In this document: positions 1-8,283 of the stretch, piece by piece
Position numbering within the stretch: position 1 is the first letter of the stretch
How the letters are laid out: the number at the start of each line of letters is the position of its first letter
Source of the DNA: Pseudomonas fluorescens
Lineage (GTDB): Bacteria > Pseudomonadota > Gammaproteobacteria > Pseudomonadales > Pseudomonadaceae
NCBI RefSeq assembly: GCF_902497995.1
Contig: NZ_CABVII010000036.1
Span: 1-54,717 of the forward strand
DNA: 54,717 bases
Direction of reading: 5' to 3'
Translations under genes and position numbers: made by a program
Notes under the pieces: model-generated
The model's database searches: none
The model's input: the letters and a program-made list of their open reading frames with translations, nothing else
What the model was told of the DNA's origin: nothing

Positions 1-66
1 CACGGTAGTGCAGGCCGACAAATCGGCAGAAGACAATGATTGATCAATCGAAGTATGCTTTTTCAT
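1..66 (-). CDS. Possible start of a protein gene running off the left edge
   Basis: On the minus strand an ATG at 66-64 opens a frame of 22 codons that stays open to the window edge, beginning M-K-K-H-T-S. A purine-rich AGGGCGAG lies just upstream. The first residues do not resemble EngB, the protein usually encoded downstream of polA. The frame is too short to identify or to test for coding bias, so this may be chance. Its ribosome binding site and start codon fall inside the 3' arm of a 13-bp inverted repeat. Confidence 0.2.
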   Translation of the reverse strand, partial: MKKHTSIDQSLSSADLSACTTV

Positions 67-141
67 GGACTCGCCCTCGCTGTCGTTGGCTGTTTAGACT
101 GCCACCGTGGCGCATTGACGCCTCGGCTAGGGCGAGTCCAT
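65..141 (-). promoter_or_regulatory. 13-bp perfect inverted repeat, candidate 5'-leader hairpin or small RNA
   Basis: Positions 65-77 and 129-141 are perfect reverse complements, with a 51-nt loop. Read on the minus strand, a TGTAAT at 150-145 could be a -10 box. Transcription would then start close to the first arm, and the second arm would cover the AGGGCGAG and ATG of the short frame at 66. The gap downstream of polA is also where Spot 42 (enterobacteria) and ErsA (P. aeruginosa) small RNAs are encoded, so a small RNA is the main alternative. No clear -35 and no terminator can be seen. Confidence 0.35.
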
Positions 142-189
142 CCAATTACAGAACGCAGCGATCTTGAGACCATCGTCGGAACGCCGCCC

Positions 190-205
190 GGAGCAAGCTT
201 GCTCC
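190..205. repeat. 16-bp perfect palindrome, REP-like
   Basis: GGAGCAAGCTTGCTCC is a perfect palindrome just past the polA stop codon. It shares the core GAGCAAGC/GCTTGCTC with the longer REP pairs elsewhere in the window. No T-run follows it on either strand, so it is not a clear terminator. Confidence 0.5.
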
Positions 206-225
206 TACAGACAGAATGCGGCGCT

Positions 226-2994
226 CTAGTGCGCCTCATCCCAGTTATTGCCTACACCCACCTCCACCAGCAGCGGCACATCCAGTTGCGCTGCTTCGCT
301 CATGTGCAGGCGAATTTCCTCACGCACCTGGTCGATCAGGTCTTCGCGCACCTCGAGGACCAATTCATCGTGCACCTGCAGGATGACTTTGGCGTCGAGG
401 CCTGACGAGGTCAGCCAGTTGTCCACTGCGACCATGGCTTTCTTGATGATGTCCGCCGCGGTGCCTTGCATCGGCGCGTTGATCGCCGTGCGCTCGGCAC
501 CTTTGCGCAGGGCCGGGTTTTTCGCGTTGATTTCCGGCAGGTACAGACGACGACCGAAGATGGTTTCGACAAAACCTTGCTCGGCGGCCTGGGCGCGGGT
601 GCGCTCCATGTATTCCAGCACGCCGGGGTAACGGGTGAAGTATCGGTCGATATAAGCCTGGGACTGCTTGCGATCGACGCCGATCTGCTTGGCCAGGCCA
701 AAGGCGCTCATGCCGTAGATCAGACCGAAGTTGATCGCCTTGGCGCTACGTCGCTGGTCGGTGGTGACCGCGTCCAGTTCGACCCCGAAGACTTCCGCCG
801 CCGTGGCTTTGTGCACGTCCAGGTCGTTGCGGAAGGCGTACAGCAAGCCTTCATCCTTGGCCAGGTGAGCCATGATCCGCAGTTCGATTTGCGAATAGTC
901 CGCGGCCAGCAGTTTGTAGCCTTTTGGCGCGACGAACGCCTGACGAATCCGCCGGCCTTCGGCGGTACGGATCGGAATGTTCTGCAGGTTCGGATCGATG
1001 GACGACAAGCGTCCGGTGGCGGCAACGGCTTGCTGATAAGACGTATGGATACGGCCGGTGCGAGCGTTGATCTGCTCTGGCAATCGGTCGGTGTAGGTGC
1101 TTTTGAGTTTGCTCAGCGAGCGGTACTGCATCAGTACCTTGGGCAGCGGGTAGTCCTGTTCGGCCAATTCGGCCAACACCGCTTCGGCCGTCGAGGCCTG
1201 GCCCTTGGCGGTTTTGCTGAGAACGGGCAAACCGAGCTTTTCGTAAAGGATCACGCCCAGTTGCTTCGGCGAGCCGAGGTTGAACTCTTCACCGGCGATG
1301 GCAAAGGCCTCCCGCTCAAGGGTGACCAGTTTCTCGCCCAGCTCGACACTCTGGATGCCCAGCAGGTTGGCGTCCACGAGCGCGCCCTGGCGTTCGATAC
1401 GGGCCAGCACCGGCATCAGCGGCATTTCAATGTCGTTCAGCACTTTGCCCAGGCTTGGCGTGGTGGCCAGTTTTTCCTGCAAGGCCAGGTGCAGGCGGAA
1501 GGTGACATCGGCGTCTTCGGCGGCATAGGGGCCCGCCAGCTCAAGCGAGATCTGGTCAAAGGTCAGCTGCTTGACGCCTTTGCCCGCGATCTCGTGGATG
1601 TCGGTCTTGCTTTGGCCCAGGTACTTGAGCGCCAGGCTGTCCATGTCGTGACGGGTGGCTGTCGAGTCGAGTACGTAAGACTCGAGCATGGTGTCGTAGG
1701 CAATACCCTGAACGATAATCCCGTTGCTCTGATCGCCACCGATGGCGCAATTGGCCAGGATGTTGGTTTCGAACTTGGCGTGCTGGCCGACTTTCAGTTT
1801 ATTCGGGTTTTCCAGCAGCGGCTTCAGCGCCAGCAGCACCGTGTCGCGATCCAGTTGTTCCGGAACGCCCATGTAGGAATGGGTCAGCGGAATGTAGGCC
1901 GCTTCGTTGGCCGCGACGGAAAACGACAGGCCCACCAGTTGCGAGTGTTGGGCATCGCTGCCATTGGTCTCGGTGACGAAGGCGATCAGCGGTGCCTTGG
2001 CGAGTTTGTCCAGCCAGGCGTCGAAGCGCTTCTGGTCGAGGATGGTTTCGTACTTCGCTTCGACGGTGCCCGGCTGCTCGTCGACGACCTCGACAATGTC
2101 CTGACCCGAGCGCTTGGCGTCGCGCTGGTTCTCTTCGAACCAACTCTTGAATTCCAGCAGGGTGTAGAGCTCGGCGAGCTTGTCGTGGTCCGGCTTGCCC
2201 ATTTGCAGGTCGTCCAGGCCGACATCCAGCGGCACATCGATCTTGATCGTCGCCAGCCGGTAGGAGAGAAACGCCATCTCCTTGTGCTCTTCGAGCTTGG
2301 CCGGCAGGGTCTTGGCCCCGCGTATCGGCAGGGTCGGCACGATATCGAGCTGCGCGTAGAGCTCGGTCAGGCCGCCATTCACGCCCACCAACAGGCCGGA
2401 AGCGGTCTTCGGGCCGATGCCCGGAACGCCCGGAATGTTGTCGGACGAATCGCCCATCAATGCCAGATAATCGATGATCTGCTCGGGAGCGACGCCGAAT
2501 TTCTCCTTCACGCCCTCCACGTCCAGCGCGCTACCGGTCATGGTGTTGACCAAGGTAATGTGCCCGTCGACCAGTTGCGCCATGTCCTTGTCACCGGTGG
2601 AGATCACCACCGGACGGTCGGCGGCTGCACTGCTGCGGGCCAGGGTGCCGATCACGTCGTCCGCTTCGACGTTGTCCACGCACAGCAATGGAAAGCCCAG
2701 GGCCTTGACGCTGGCATGCAGTGGCTCGATCTGGACGCGCATGTCGTCGGGCATGCTCGGACGGTTGGCCTTGTATTCGGCGAACATCTCGTCGCGGAAT
2801 GTCCCGCCCTTGGCGTCGAACACCACGGCGAACGGACTGTCCGGGTACTGCTTGCGCAGACTCTTGAGCATGTTCAACACACCTTTGACCGCGCCGGTCG
2901 GCAGACCTTTGGACGTGGTGAGCGGTGGCAGGGCGTGAAAGGCGCGGTACAGGTAAGAAGAACCGTCCACCAGGACGAGGGGGGCTTGGCTCAT
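226..2994 (-). CDS. polA: DNA polymerase I
   Basis: Family A polymerase for Okazaki fragment maturation and gap repair. The 922 residues hold an N-terminal 5' nuclease domain (about 1-290, with GDSSDNIPGVPGIGPKTA near 181-198), a 3'-5' exonuclease domain (about 310-510) and the polymerase domain. Polymerase motifs are intact: A (DYSQIELR at 699), B (R748, K752, F756, Y760) and C (HDE at 875-877). The exonuclease site is unusual. V340 stands where E. coli has D355, E409 where it has D424, while E342, Y490 and D494 match E357, Y497 and D501. The start at 2994 (MSQAPLVL) is preferred over an upstream codon at 3006 because it matches the family N terminus. It is divergent from the DUF2782 gene. 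Confidence 0.98.
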   Translation of the reverse strand: MSQAPLVLVDGSSYLYRAFHALPPLTTSKGLPTGAVKGVLNMLKSLRKQYPDSPFAVVFDAKGGTFRDEMFAEYKANRPSMPDDMRVQIEPLHASVKALGFPLLCVDNVEADDVIGTLARSSAAADRPVVISTGDKDMAQLVDGHITLVNTMTGSALDVEGVKEKFGVAPEQIIDYLALMGDSSDNIPGVPGIGPKTASGLLVGVNGGLTELYAQLDIVPTLPIRGAKTLPAKLEEHKEMAFLSYRLATIKIDVPLDVGLDDLQMGKPDHDKLAELYTLLEFKSWFEENQRDAKRSGQDIVEVVDEQPGTVEAKYETILDQKRFDAWLDKLAKAPLIAFVTETNGSDAQHSQLVGLSFSVAANEAAYIPLTHSYMGVPEQLDRDTVLLALKPLLENPNKLKVGQHAKFETNILANCAIGGDQSNGIIVQGIAYDTMLESYVLDSTATRHDMDSLALKYLGQSKTDIHEIAGKGVKQLTFDQISLELAGPYAAEDADVTFRLHLALQEKLATTPSLGKVLNDIEMPLMPVLARIERQGALVDANLLGIQSVELGEKLVTLEREAFAIAGEEFNLGSPKQLGVILYEKLGLPVLSKTAKGQASTAEAVLAELAEQDYPLPKVLMQYRSLSKLKSTYTDRLPEQINARTGRIHTSYQQAVAATGRLSSIDPNLQNIPIRTAEGRRIRQAFVAPKGYKLLAADYSQIELRIMAHLAKDEGLLYAFRNDLDVHKATAAEVFGVELDAVTTDQRRSAKAINFGLIYGMSAFGLAKQIGVDRKQSQAYIDRYFTRYPGVLEYMERTRAQAAEQGFVETIFGRRLYLPEINAKNPALRKGAERTAINAPMQGTAADIIKKAMVAVDNWLTSSGLDAKVILQVHDELVLEVREDLIDQVREEIRLHMSEAAQLDVPLLVEVGVGNNWDEAH

Positions 2995-3068
2995 GAGCAG
3001 GATCAACCTTTTCGGCGGGTCCGGCGCTAGAATAGCGGGACCGTTGACGACAAAGGGACAAGGTTATC

Positions 3069-3359
3069 ATGCGCACACTAAATCGCTTGCTGTTGGCTGG
3101 CTTGTTTGCAGTCACCCCATTGGCCGTCATGGCGGCGGACGATGCACCGTCGCCGGACCCGGATGTCACCATCCGCACGGAAGGCGATAAAACCATCCAG
3201 GAGTACCGCCAAAACGGTTTCCTGTACGCGATCAAGGTTACGCCGAAGGGCGCGCCGCCGTATTTTCTGGTGCGCGCGGACGGGACAGATGCAAACTTCA
3301 TCCGCTCGGATCAGCCCGATATGCTGATTCCGTCGTGGAAGATCTTCGAGTGGAAATAG
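3069..3359 (+). CDS. DUF2782 family exported small protein
   Basis: A 96-residue protein with a signal peptide (cleavage probably after AVMA, residue 22) and a compact domain with the DUF2782 pattern: TIRTEGDKTIQEYR, then YAIKVTPKGAPPYFLV and a C-terminal IPSWKIFEW. Function unknown; presumed periplasmic. The start has a good ribosome binding site (AAGGGACAAGG). It lies 74 bp from the divergent polA start and 59 bp before thrB, and I recall the same polA/DUF2782/thrB order from P. aeruginosa, so co-transcription with thrB is likely. Confidence 0.85.
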   Translation: MRTLNRLLLAGLFAVTPLAVMAADDAPSPDPDVTIRTEGDKTIQEYRQNGFLYAIKVTPKGAPPYFLVRADGTDANFIRSDQPDMLIPSWKIFEWK

Positions 3360-3418
3360 TTTCCTAATTTCAATCGGCGCTGGCTCAAGTGGCAGCGCCC
3401 GTACTGGCAGTTTTAACC

Positions 3419-4369
3419 ATGTCTGTGTTCACCCCGCTGGCTCGGCCCGAGCTGGAAACCTTTCTCGCCCCATACGGGCTCGGCCGCCTGCTTGATTTCC
3501 AGGGGATTGCCGCCGGTAGCGAAAACACCAATTTCTTTATCAGTCTGGAGCAGGGCGAATACGTCCTGACCCTGGTGGAGCGTGGTCCGGTCCAGGAAAT
3601 GCCGTTTTTCATCGAACTGCTCGATGTGCTGCACGACGCCGACCTGCCAGTGCCCTACGCCCTGCGCACCACCGAAGGCGTGGCCTTGCGCGAGCTGGCC
3701 GGCAAACCGGCGCTGTTGCAACCGCGTCTGGCCGGCAAGCACATCAAGGAGGCCAACGCTCAGCATTGCGCTCAGGTCGGCGAGCTGCTGGCTCATCTGC
3801 ACCTGGCGACCCAGGCCAACATGATCAAGCGCAAGACCGATCGCGGCCTGGACTGGATGCAGGAGGAGGGCACGCAGCTGCTGTCGCATCTCAATGCCGG
3901 GCAATGCGATCTGTTGCAGCGGGCGCTGGACGAAATCACCCGGCAGAAGACGAAAATTCTGGCCCTGCCGCGGGCCAACATCCACGCCGACCTGTTTCGC
4001 GACAACGCGATGTTTGAAGGCACGCACCTGACCGGGTTGATCGACTTCTACAACGCGTGCTCGGGGCCGATGCTCTACGACGTGGCGATTGCCTTGAATG
4101 ACTGGTGTTCGGACGAGGACGGGAAGATCGACGGGCCGCGGGCGCGGGCGTTGTTGGGGGCTTATGCTGCATTGCGGCCGTTCACCGCTGCAGAAGCCGA
4201 ACTGTGGCCGACCCTGCTGCGGGTGGCGTGTGTGCGGTTCTGGTTGTCGCGGTTGATCGCTGCGCAGGCGTTTGCCGGGCAGGATGTGTTGATTCACGAT
4301 CCGATGGAGTTTGAGCAGCGGCTGGCGCAGCGGCAGAAAGTCAGCACTCCGTTACCGTTCGCCCTTTAA
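3419..4369 (+). CDS. thrB: Homoserine kinase, ThrB type II (APH-fold)
   Basis: Phosphorylates homoserine to O-phosphohomoserine in threonine synthesis. This is the aminoglycoside-phosphotransferase-like family, not the GHMP kinase of E. coli. At 316 residues it has the family's usual length. It shows the nucleotide loop region GSENTNFF (33-40), the catalytic loop HADLFRDN (189-196) and the metal-binding IDF (208-210). The reading frame extends 10 codons upstream, but MSVFTPLARPE is the family N terminus. The ribosome binding site is poor, which suggests translation helped by the upstream gene. A REP pair starts right after its stop codon. Confidence 0.96.
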   Translation: MSVFTPLARPELETFLAPYGLGRLLDFQGIAAGSENTNFFISLEQGEYVLTLVERGPVQEMPFFIELLDVLHDADLPVPYALRTTEGVALRELAGKPALLQPRLAGKHIKEANAQHCAQVGELLAHLHLATQANMIKRKTDRGLDWMQEEGTQLLSHLNAGQCDLLQRALDEITRQKTKILALPRANIHADLFRDNAMFEGTHLTGLIDFYNACSGPMLYDVAIALNDWCSDEDGKIDGPRARALLGAYAALRPFTAAEAELWPTLLRVACVRFWLSRLIAAQAFAGQDVLIHDPMEFEQRLAQRQKVSTPLPFAL

Positions 4370-4373
4370 AAGC

Positions 4374-4466
4374 TTCGCGAGCAAGCCCGCTCCCACATTG
4401 GATCTCCTGGGTACACAAATTCTGTGCACGACTTAGATCAAATGTGGGAGCGGGCTTGCTCGCGAA
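4374..4466. repeat. REP inverted pair (BIME-like), 32-nt arms
   Basis: Arms at 4374-4405 and 4435-4466 are inverted copies with one gap (ACATTGGATCT against AGATCAAATGT). They flank a 29-nt centre containing ACAAATTCTGTGCAC. The core is GCGAGCAAGCCCGCTCCCAC. It starts five bases after the thrB stop and lies between convergent thrB and znuA, where it could stop transcription from both sides. A nearly identical element in the opposite orientation is at 8284-8375. Confidence 0.9.
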
Positions 4467-4489
4467 TGGCGGCGATACAAATGTCCGGG

Positions 4490-5410
4490 TTACAACGACT
4501 CCAGGCACCCCGCCAAATCATTCCCCAACTTCTCCAGCACCTGCTCATACCCCTGAGCAGTCGCCGGCGTGTACCCGCCCAGCGCATCCAGTTCCGCCAG
4601 TTTCACCGGCAAGCCGGCCACCAGGGTTTCCGCCAGCCGCGGACGCAGCGGCGGCTCGCTGAACACACAGGTTTTACCGACTTCCTGCAATCGAGTGCGC
4701 ATTGCCGCCACGTGCTGGGCGCCAGGCTGCACTTCGGCGGCGACGCTGAACACGCCGGCATGCTTGAGGCCATAGGCGTCTTCGAAGTAGTCGAAGGCTT
4801 CGTGGAACACGAAGTAAGGTTTGCCTTCAATGGCGGCCAGACGTTTCTTCAAGCGCAGATCCAGCGCATCCAGACGTTCATCGAAGGCCTTGAGATTGCT
4901 CTGGTAGCGGGCCGCATTGGCCGGATCGGCAGCACTCAGGTCGGCGGCCATTTTCGCCGCGATCACGCGCGCATTGAGCGGCGATAACCAAAGATGTGCA
5001 TCCAGGCTGCCGGGGCGGTGATCGTGGTCATGCTCGTCGGCTTCTTCGGCATGTGAATGGTTATCTTCAGCGAAATGTCGCAGTTTCAGGCCGGGCAAAT
5101 CCTGCACGGCGACGCTCGGTAGCGTCCGACCATTCAGCACCCGGGGCAGAAAGCCTTCCATGTCCGGACCGATCCAGTACAGCAGATCCACCGATTGCAC
5201 CTTCCGCACGTCGGATGGGCGCAAGGCATAGTTATGCGGCGAGGCACCGGGCGGCAACAGGACTTCAGGAATGGCCACGCCATCTTGCACCGCCGCGGCG
5301 ATCAGCTGCAGCGGCTTGATGCTGGTCAGGACTTTGACGTCGGCCTGCGCCGAGCCGATCAGCAGAAAAGTTGCGATAAATGCGACAAAGATAGAAAAAA
5401 GTCGGGACAC
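4490..5410 (-). CDS. znuA: Zinc ABC transporter, periplasmic zinc-binding protein
   Basis: Captures Zn(II) in the periplasm and delivers it to ZnuB. Signal peptide ends at SAQA. Metal ligands are visible: the His of GASPHNY, the His of DAHLWLSP, and the His of FHEAFDY. The family's histidine- and acid-rich loop (HSHAEEADEHDHDH) lies between the first two. A cysteine in KTCVFSEP and one near the C terminus (AGCLESL) match the E. coli disulfide pair. The start is a GTG at 5410 (MSRLFSIF); another in-frame GTG at 5419 cannot be excluded. Divergent from zur-znuCB across a 66-bp gap, so probably zinc-repressed by Zur. Confidence 0.95.
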   Translation of the reverse strand: MSRLFSIFVAFIATFLLIGSAQADVKVLTSIKPLQLIAAAVQDGVAIPEVLLPPGASPHNYALRPSDVRKVQSVDLLYWIGPDMEGFLPRVLNGRTLPSVAVQDLPGLKLRHFAEDNHSHAEEADEHDHDHRPGSLDAHLWLSPLNARVIAAKMAADLSAADPANAARYQSNLKAFDERLDALDLRLKKRLAAIEGKPYFVFHEAFDYFEDAYGLKHAGVFSVAAEVQPGAQHVAAMRTRLQEVGKTCVFSEPPLRPRLAETLVAGLPVKLAELDALGGYTPATAQGYEQVLEKLGNDLAGCLESL

Positions 5411-5436
5411 GATGACCACTCGAAGAGGCGAGAACG

Positions 5437-5452
5437 GGTAACATAATAACGT
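5437..5452. promoter_or_regulatory. Candidate Zur operator between znuA and zur
   Basis: The znuA-zur gap contains GTAACATAATAACGT, an AT-rich imperfect palindrome that resembles the GTTAT...ATAAC core of gamma-proteobacterial Zur boxes. The match is partial (one half ATAAC, the other GTAAC). Position and context support it; the sequence alone is weak. Confidence 0.35.
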
Positions 5453-5476
5453 CTCTCACAAAACTCGTCGCCGCTC

Positions 5477-5959
5477 ATGCCTATAACACCGATTGCCAGC
5501 CGTCCCCACGACCACTCTCACTGCGTTCATAGCGCACTGTCTGAGGCCGATGCCCTGTGCGCACGTCAGGGGCTGCGCTTGACCGCGTTGCGTCGGCGGG
5601 TGCTGGAACTGGTCTGGCAAAGCCACAAGCCATTGGGCGCCTACGACATACTCGCGGTGCTCAGCGAGCAGGATGGCCGCCGCGCCGCGCCGCCGACGGT
5701 GTACCGCGCGCTGGATTTCCTGCTGGAAAACGGCCTCGTCCACCGCATTTCCTCGTTGAACTCTTTCGTCGGTTGCAACCATCCTGAACATGCTCACCAG
5801 GGTCAGTTCCTGATCTGCCGTGCATGCCATGCCGCCATCGAGCTCGAACAGAAATCCATCAGTGACGCGATCATCGGCAGCGCCGAAGATGTCGGGTTCG
5901 TCGTCGAAGGCCAGACCGTTGAAGTGGTCGGTCTCTGCTCGGGTTGCCAGGGGGCTTGA
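5477..5959 (+). CDS. zur: Zinc uptake regulator, Fur family
   Basis: Zinc-responsive repressor (Np20 in P. aeruginosa). The 160 residues hold a winged helix with PPTVYRALDFLLENGLVHRI, a Cys-x-His motif region (VGCNHPEHAHQGQFL), a CRAC pair, and a C-terminal CSGC pair for the structural zinc. A histidine-containing N-terminal extension (RPHDHSHCVH) is present. No strong ribosome binding site precedes the ATG. Its stop overlaps the znuC start (TGATG), giving translational coupling in a zur-znuC-znuB operon. Confidence 0.95.
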   Translation: MPITPIASRPHDHSHCVHSALSEADALCARQGLRLTALRRRVLELVWQSHKPLGAYDILAVLSEQDGRRAAPPTVYRALDFLLENGLVHRISSLNSFVGCNHPEHAHQGQFLICRACHAAIELEQKSISDAIIGSAEDVGFVVEGQTVEVVGLCSGCQGA

Positions 5960-6744
5960 TGAGCAACGCGCTGATCCGCCTCGAACAGGTTGCCGTCACC
6001 TTCGCCGGGCAAAACGTGCTGGATAACATCGAGCTGAGCGTCGAGCCGGGGCAGATCGTGACCCTGATCGGCCCCAATGGCGCGGGCAAGACCACCTTGG
6101 TGCGCGCCGTGCTGGGCCTGTTGAAACCGGACAGCGGCAGCGTCTGGCGCAAGCCGAAACTGCGGGTCGGCTACATGCCGCAAAAGCTGCATGTCGATCC
6201 GACGCTGCCGCTTTCCGTGCTGCGCTTCTTGCGTCTGGTGCCGGGTGTGGATCGCGCCCGGGCCTTGGCCGCGCTCAAGGAAGTCGGCGCCGAGCAGGTG
6301 ATCGACAGCCCGGTGCAAAGTGTTTCCGGCGGTGAAATGCAGCGCGTGTTGCTGGCCCGGGCATTGCTGCGCGAGCCGGAACTGTTGGTGCTCGACGAAC
6401 CGGTCCAAGGCGTGGACGTGGCCGGTCAGGCCGAGCTTTATAGCCTGATCACCCGATTGCGCGACCGTCACGGTTGTGGGGTGTTGATGGTGTCCCATGA
6501 TTTGCACCTGGTGATGAGCACCACCGACCAGGTGGTCTGCCTGAATCGTCACGTCTGCTGCTCCGGGCATCCCGAGCAGGTCAGCGGCGACCCGGCGTTC
6601 GTCGAGCTGTTCGGCAAGAACGCCCCAAGCCTGGCGGTTTACCACCACCATCACGACCACGCCCATGACCTGCATGGTTCGGTGGTCAGCGCCGCCCCGG
6701 CGGTCCCTACCCACGTTCACGGAGATAGCTGCAAGCATGGCTGA
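5959..6744 (+). CDS. znuC: Zinc ABC transporter, ATP-binding protein
   Basis: ATPase that drives ZnuB. Walker A is GPNGAGKTT (about residues 38-46), the signature is SGGEMQR, Walker B is LLVLDEPVQGVD, and the switch His is in MVSHD. It is 261 residues long. The start at 5959 overlaps the zur stop; an upstream in-frame ATG at 5944 is less likely. The C-terminal tail after about residue 225 is rich in histidine (YHHHHDHAHDLH, then HVHGDSCKHG), a feature of Pseudomonas ZnuC that may buffer zinc on the cytoplasmic side. It overlaps znuB by 8 bp. Confidence 0.96.
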   Translation: MSNALIRLEQVAVTFAGQNVLDNIELSVEPGQIVTLIGPNGAGKTTLVRAVLGLLKPDSGSVWRKPKLRVGYMPQKLHVDPTLPLSVLRFLRLVPGVDRARALAALKEVGAEQVIDSPVQSVSGGEMQRVLLARALLREPELLVLDEPVQGVDVAGQAELYSLITRLRDRHGCGVLMVSHDLHLVMSTTDQVVCLNRHVCCSGHPEQVSGDPAFVELFGKNAPSLAVYHHHHDHAHDLHGSVVSAAPAVPTHVHGDSCKHG

Positions 6745-7525
6745 TTTTCTGCTTTACGCCCTGCTTGCAGGTCTGGCCCTGGCGCTGGTCGCAGGCCCGT
6801 TGGGTTCGTTCGTGGTCTGGCGGCGCATGGCCTATTTCGGCGACACCCTGTCCCATGCCGCACTGCTCGGCGTGGCGCTGGGCTTTTTGCTGGATGTCAG
6901 CCCGACTGTTGCGGTCACCGTAGGCTGTCTACTGTTGGCCGTATTATTGGTGACCTTGCAACAGCGCCAGCCGCTGGCGTCCGACACGCTGTTGGGAATT
7001 CTCGCACCCAGCACCCTCTCTCTGGGCCTGGTGGTACTAAGCTTCATGCATGAAGTGCGGATCGACCTGATGGCCTATCTCTTCGGCGACTTGCTGGCGA
7101 TCAGTCCAACCGACCTGGCCTGGATACTCGGCGGCAGTGCGGGGGTGCTAGCCTTGCTGGTGACGCTGTGGCGGCCAATGCTGGCGATTACGGTCCATGA
7201 AGAGCTGGCCAGGGTGGAAGGTTTGCCGGTCGCGGCGTTGCGCCTGGCCCTGATGCTGTTGATCGCGGTAGTCATTGCGGTGGCGATGAAGATCGTTGGT
7301 GTATTGCTGATTACTTCGCTGCTGATCATCCCGGCGGCTGCGGCACAGCGTCACGCCCGGTCACCGGAGCAGATGGCACTGGGCGCGAGCCTGCTGGGCA
7401 TGCTCGCGGTCTGTGGCGGGCTGGCGCTGTCGTGGTTCAAGGACACTCCGGCGGGCCCGTCGATTGTGGTGGCGGCCGCCGCACTGTTTCTGCTGAGTTT
7501 TGTCCTGCCCCGTCGAGGGGTGTAG
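6737..7525 (+). CDS. znuB: Zinc ABC transporter, membrane permease
   Basis: ABC-3 family permease, 262 residues, with about eight predicted membrane helices. The N-terminal FVVWRRMAYFGDTLSHAALLG and the central EELARVEG are conserved ABC-3 motifs. The start at 6737 (MADFLLYALL) lies inside the end of znuC; the longer open frame from 6665 reads over znuC sequence and is not used. Last gene of the zinc operon; a lipoprotein gene follows after 37 bp. Confidence 0.95.
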   Translation: MADFLLYALLAGLALALVAGPLGSFVVWRRMAYFGDTLSHAALLGVALGFLLDVSPTVAVTVGCLLLAVLLVTLQQRQPLASDTLLGILAPSTLSLGLVVLSFMHEVRIDLMAYLFGDLLAISPTDLAWILGGSAGVLALLVTLWRPMLAITVHEELARVEGLPVAALRLALMLLIAVVIAVAMKIVGVLLITSLLIIPAAAAQRHARSPEQMALGASLLGMLAVCGGLALSWFKDTPAGPSIVVAAAALFLLSFVLPRRGV

Positions 7526-7562
7526 ACTTGCTCGTTTTTTGCGCAAATAGAGAGTCGCAGGA

Positions 7563-8279
7563 ATGAAGCCGTTCGCCTCCCGTTATCTGCTCCTTGTCGC
7601 ATTTTCTCTGCTGCTGGGCGCTTGCCAAAGCACGCCACCGGCGGTCAACGAGCCTGCCGATGCCCGGGCCACGGCCATTGCACAGCTGGAACAAAGCCTC
7701 GCCAGCAGCGAGTTGGCTACCGCGGAAGGTCAGCTGGCCGCTTTGCAGGCCGAGTCGCCCAACGATCAATCTCTTGAGCAATATCAGCGGCAACTGGCCG
7801 AAGCTTATCTGCGCCGTAGCCAGATCGTGCTGCAAAAAGGTGATGTGAACGCTGCTGCCACTGCGCTGAGCCGCGCCCGGGCGTTGATGCCCAAGGCGCC
7901 CGCCTTGACCGGTGGGGTCAACAACGCGATCGTCAATGCCCGTAAAGCCGAGCTGGACAGAGCTGAAGCGGCGCTCATGGCTGCCGAAGCCAAGCCACAG
8001 GCCAAAGTCATCGATCCAACGGCCGAAAGCACCACGGTGGCGCTGAACCTCACGGATATGGCAAAGCTGCGCCAGCAACTGGATGCCATTGCGGCCGATG
8101 TGGTGAATTATCAGTGCGACGTCAGCATTCAGGCTCCGCGCACCCAGGACTACCCTTGGTTGGCCACGTTGCTGACCAAGCGGGTGAGGAAGCTGGATTC
8201 GGGGTTTGATCTGAACCTGGAGAAGCAGATTTTGCGCAATATTCCGGCGCAGATGGTTCTAAGCCCGCGTAAGCCCTAA
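7563..8279 (+). CDS. Conserved tetratricopeptide-like lipoprotein (PA5502-like)
   Basis: 238 residues with a lipoprotein signal peptide and lipobox LLGAC (Cys near residue 20). The body is mostly alpha-helical and alanine-rich, with repeated pairs such as LEQSLASSELATAEGQLAAL and LSRARALMPKAPAL that look like TPR-type helices. Probably an outer-membrane or periplasmic lipoprotein of unknown function. I recall it next to znuB in other Pseudomonas. A ribosome binding site (GTCGCAGGA) precedes the start. A REP pair begins right after the stop. Confidence 0.85.
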   Translation: MKPFASRYLLLVAFSLLLGACQSTPPAVNEPADARATAIAQLEQSLASSELATAEGQLAALQAESPNDQSLEQYQRQLAEAYLRRSQIVLQKGDVNAAATALSRARALMPKAPALTGGVNNAIVNARKAELDRAEAALMAAEAKPQAKVIDPTAESTTVALNLTDMAKLRQQLDAIAADVVNYQCDVSIQAPRTQDYPWLATLLTKRVRKLDSGFDLNLEKQILRNIPAQMVLSPRKP

Positions 8280-8283
8280 AAGC

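Noticed and set aside
466..3030. 854-residue open frame antisense to polA
   Set aside because: A shadow produced by GC-rich third positions; the protein has low-complexity composition with no domain, and polA on the other strand is complete.
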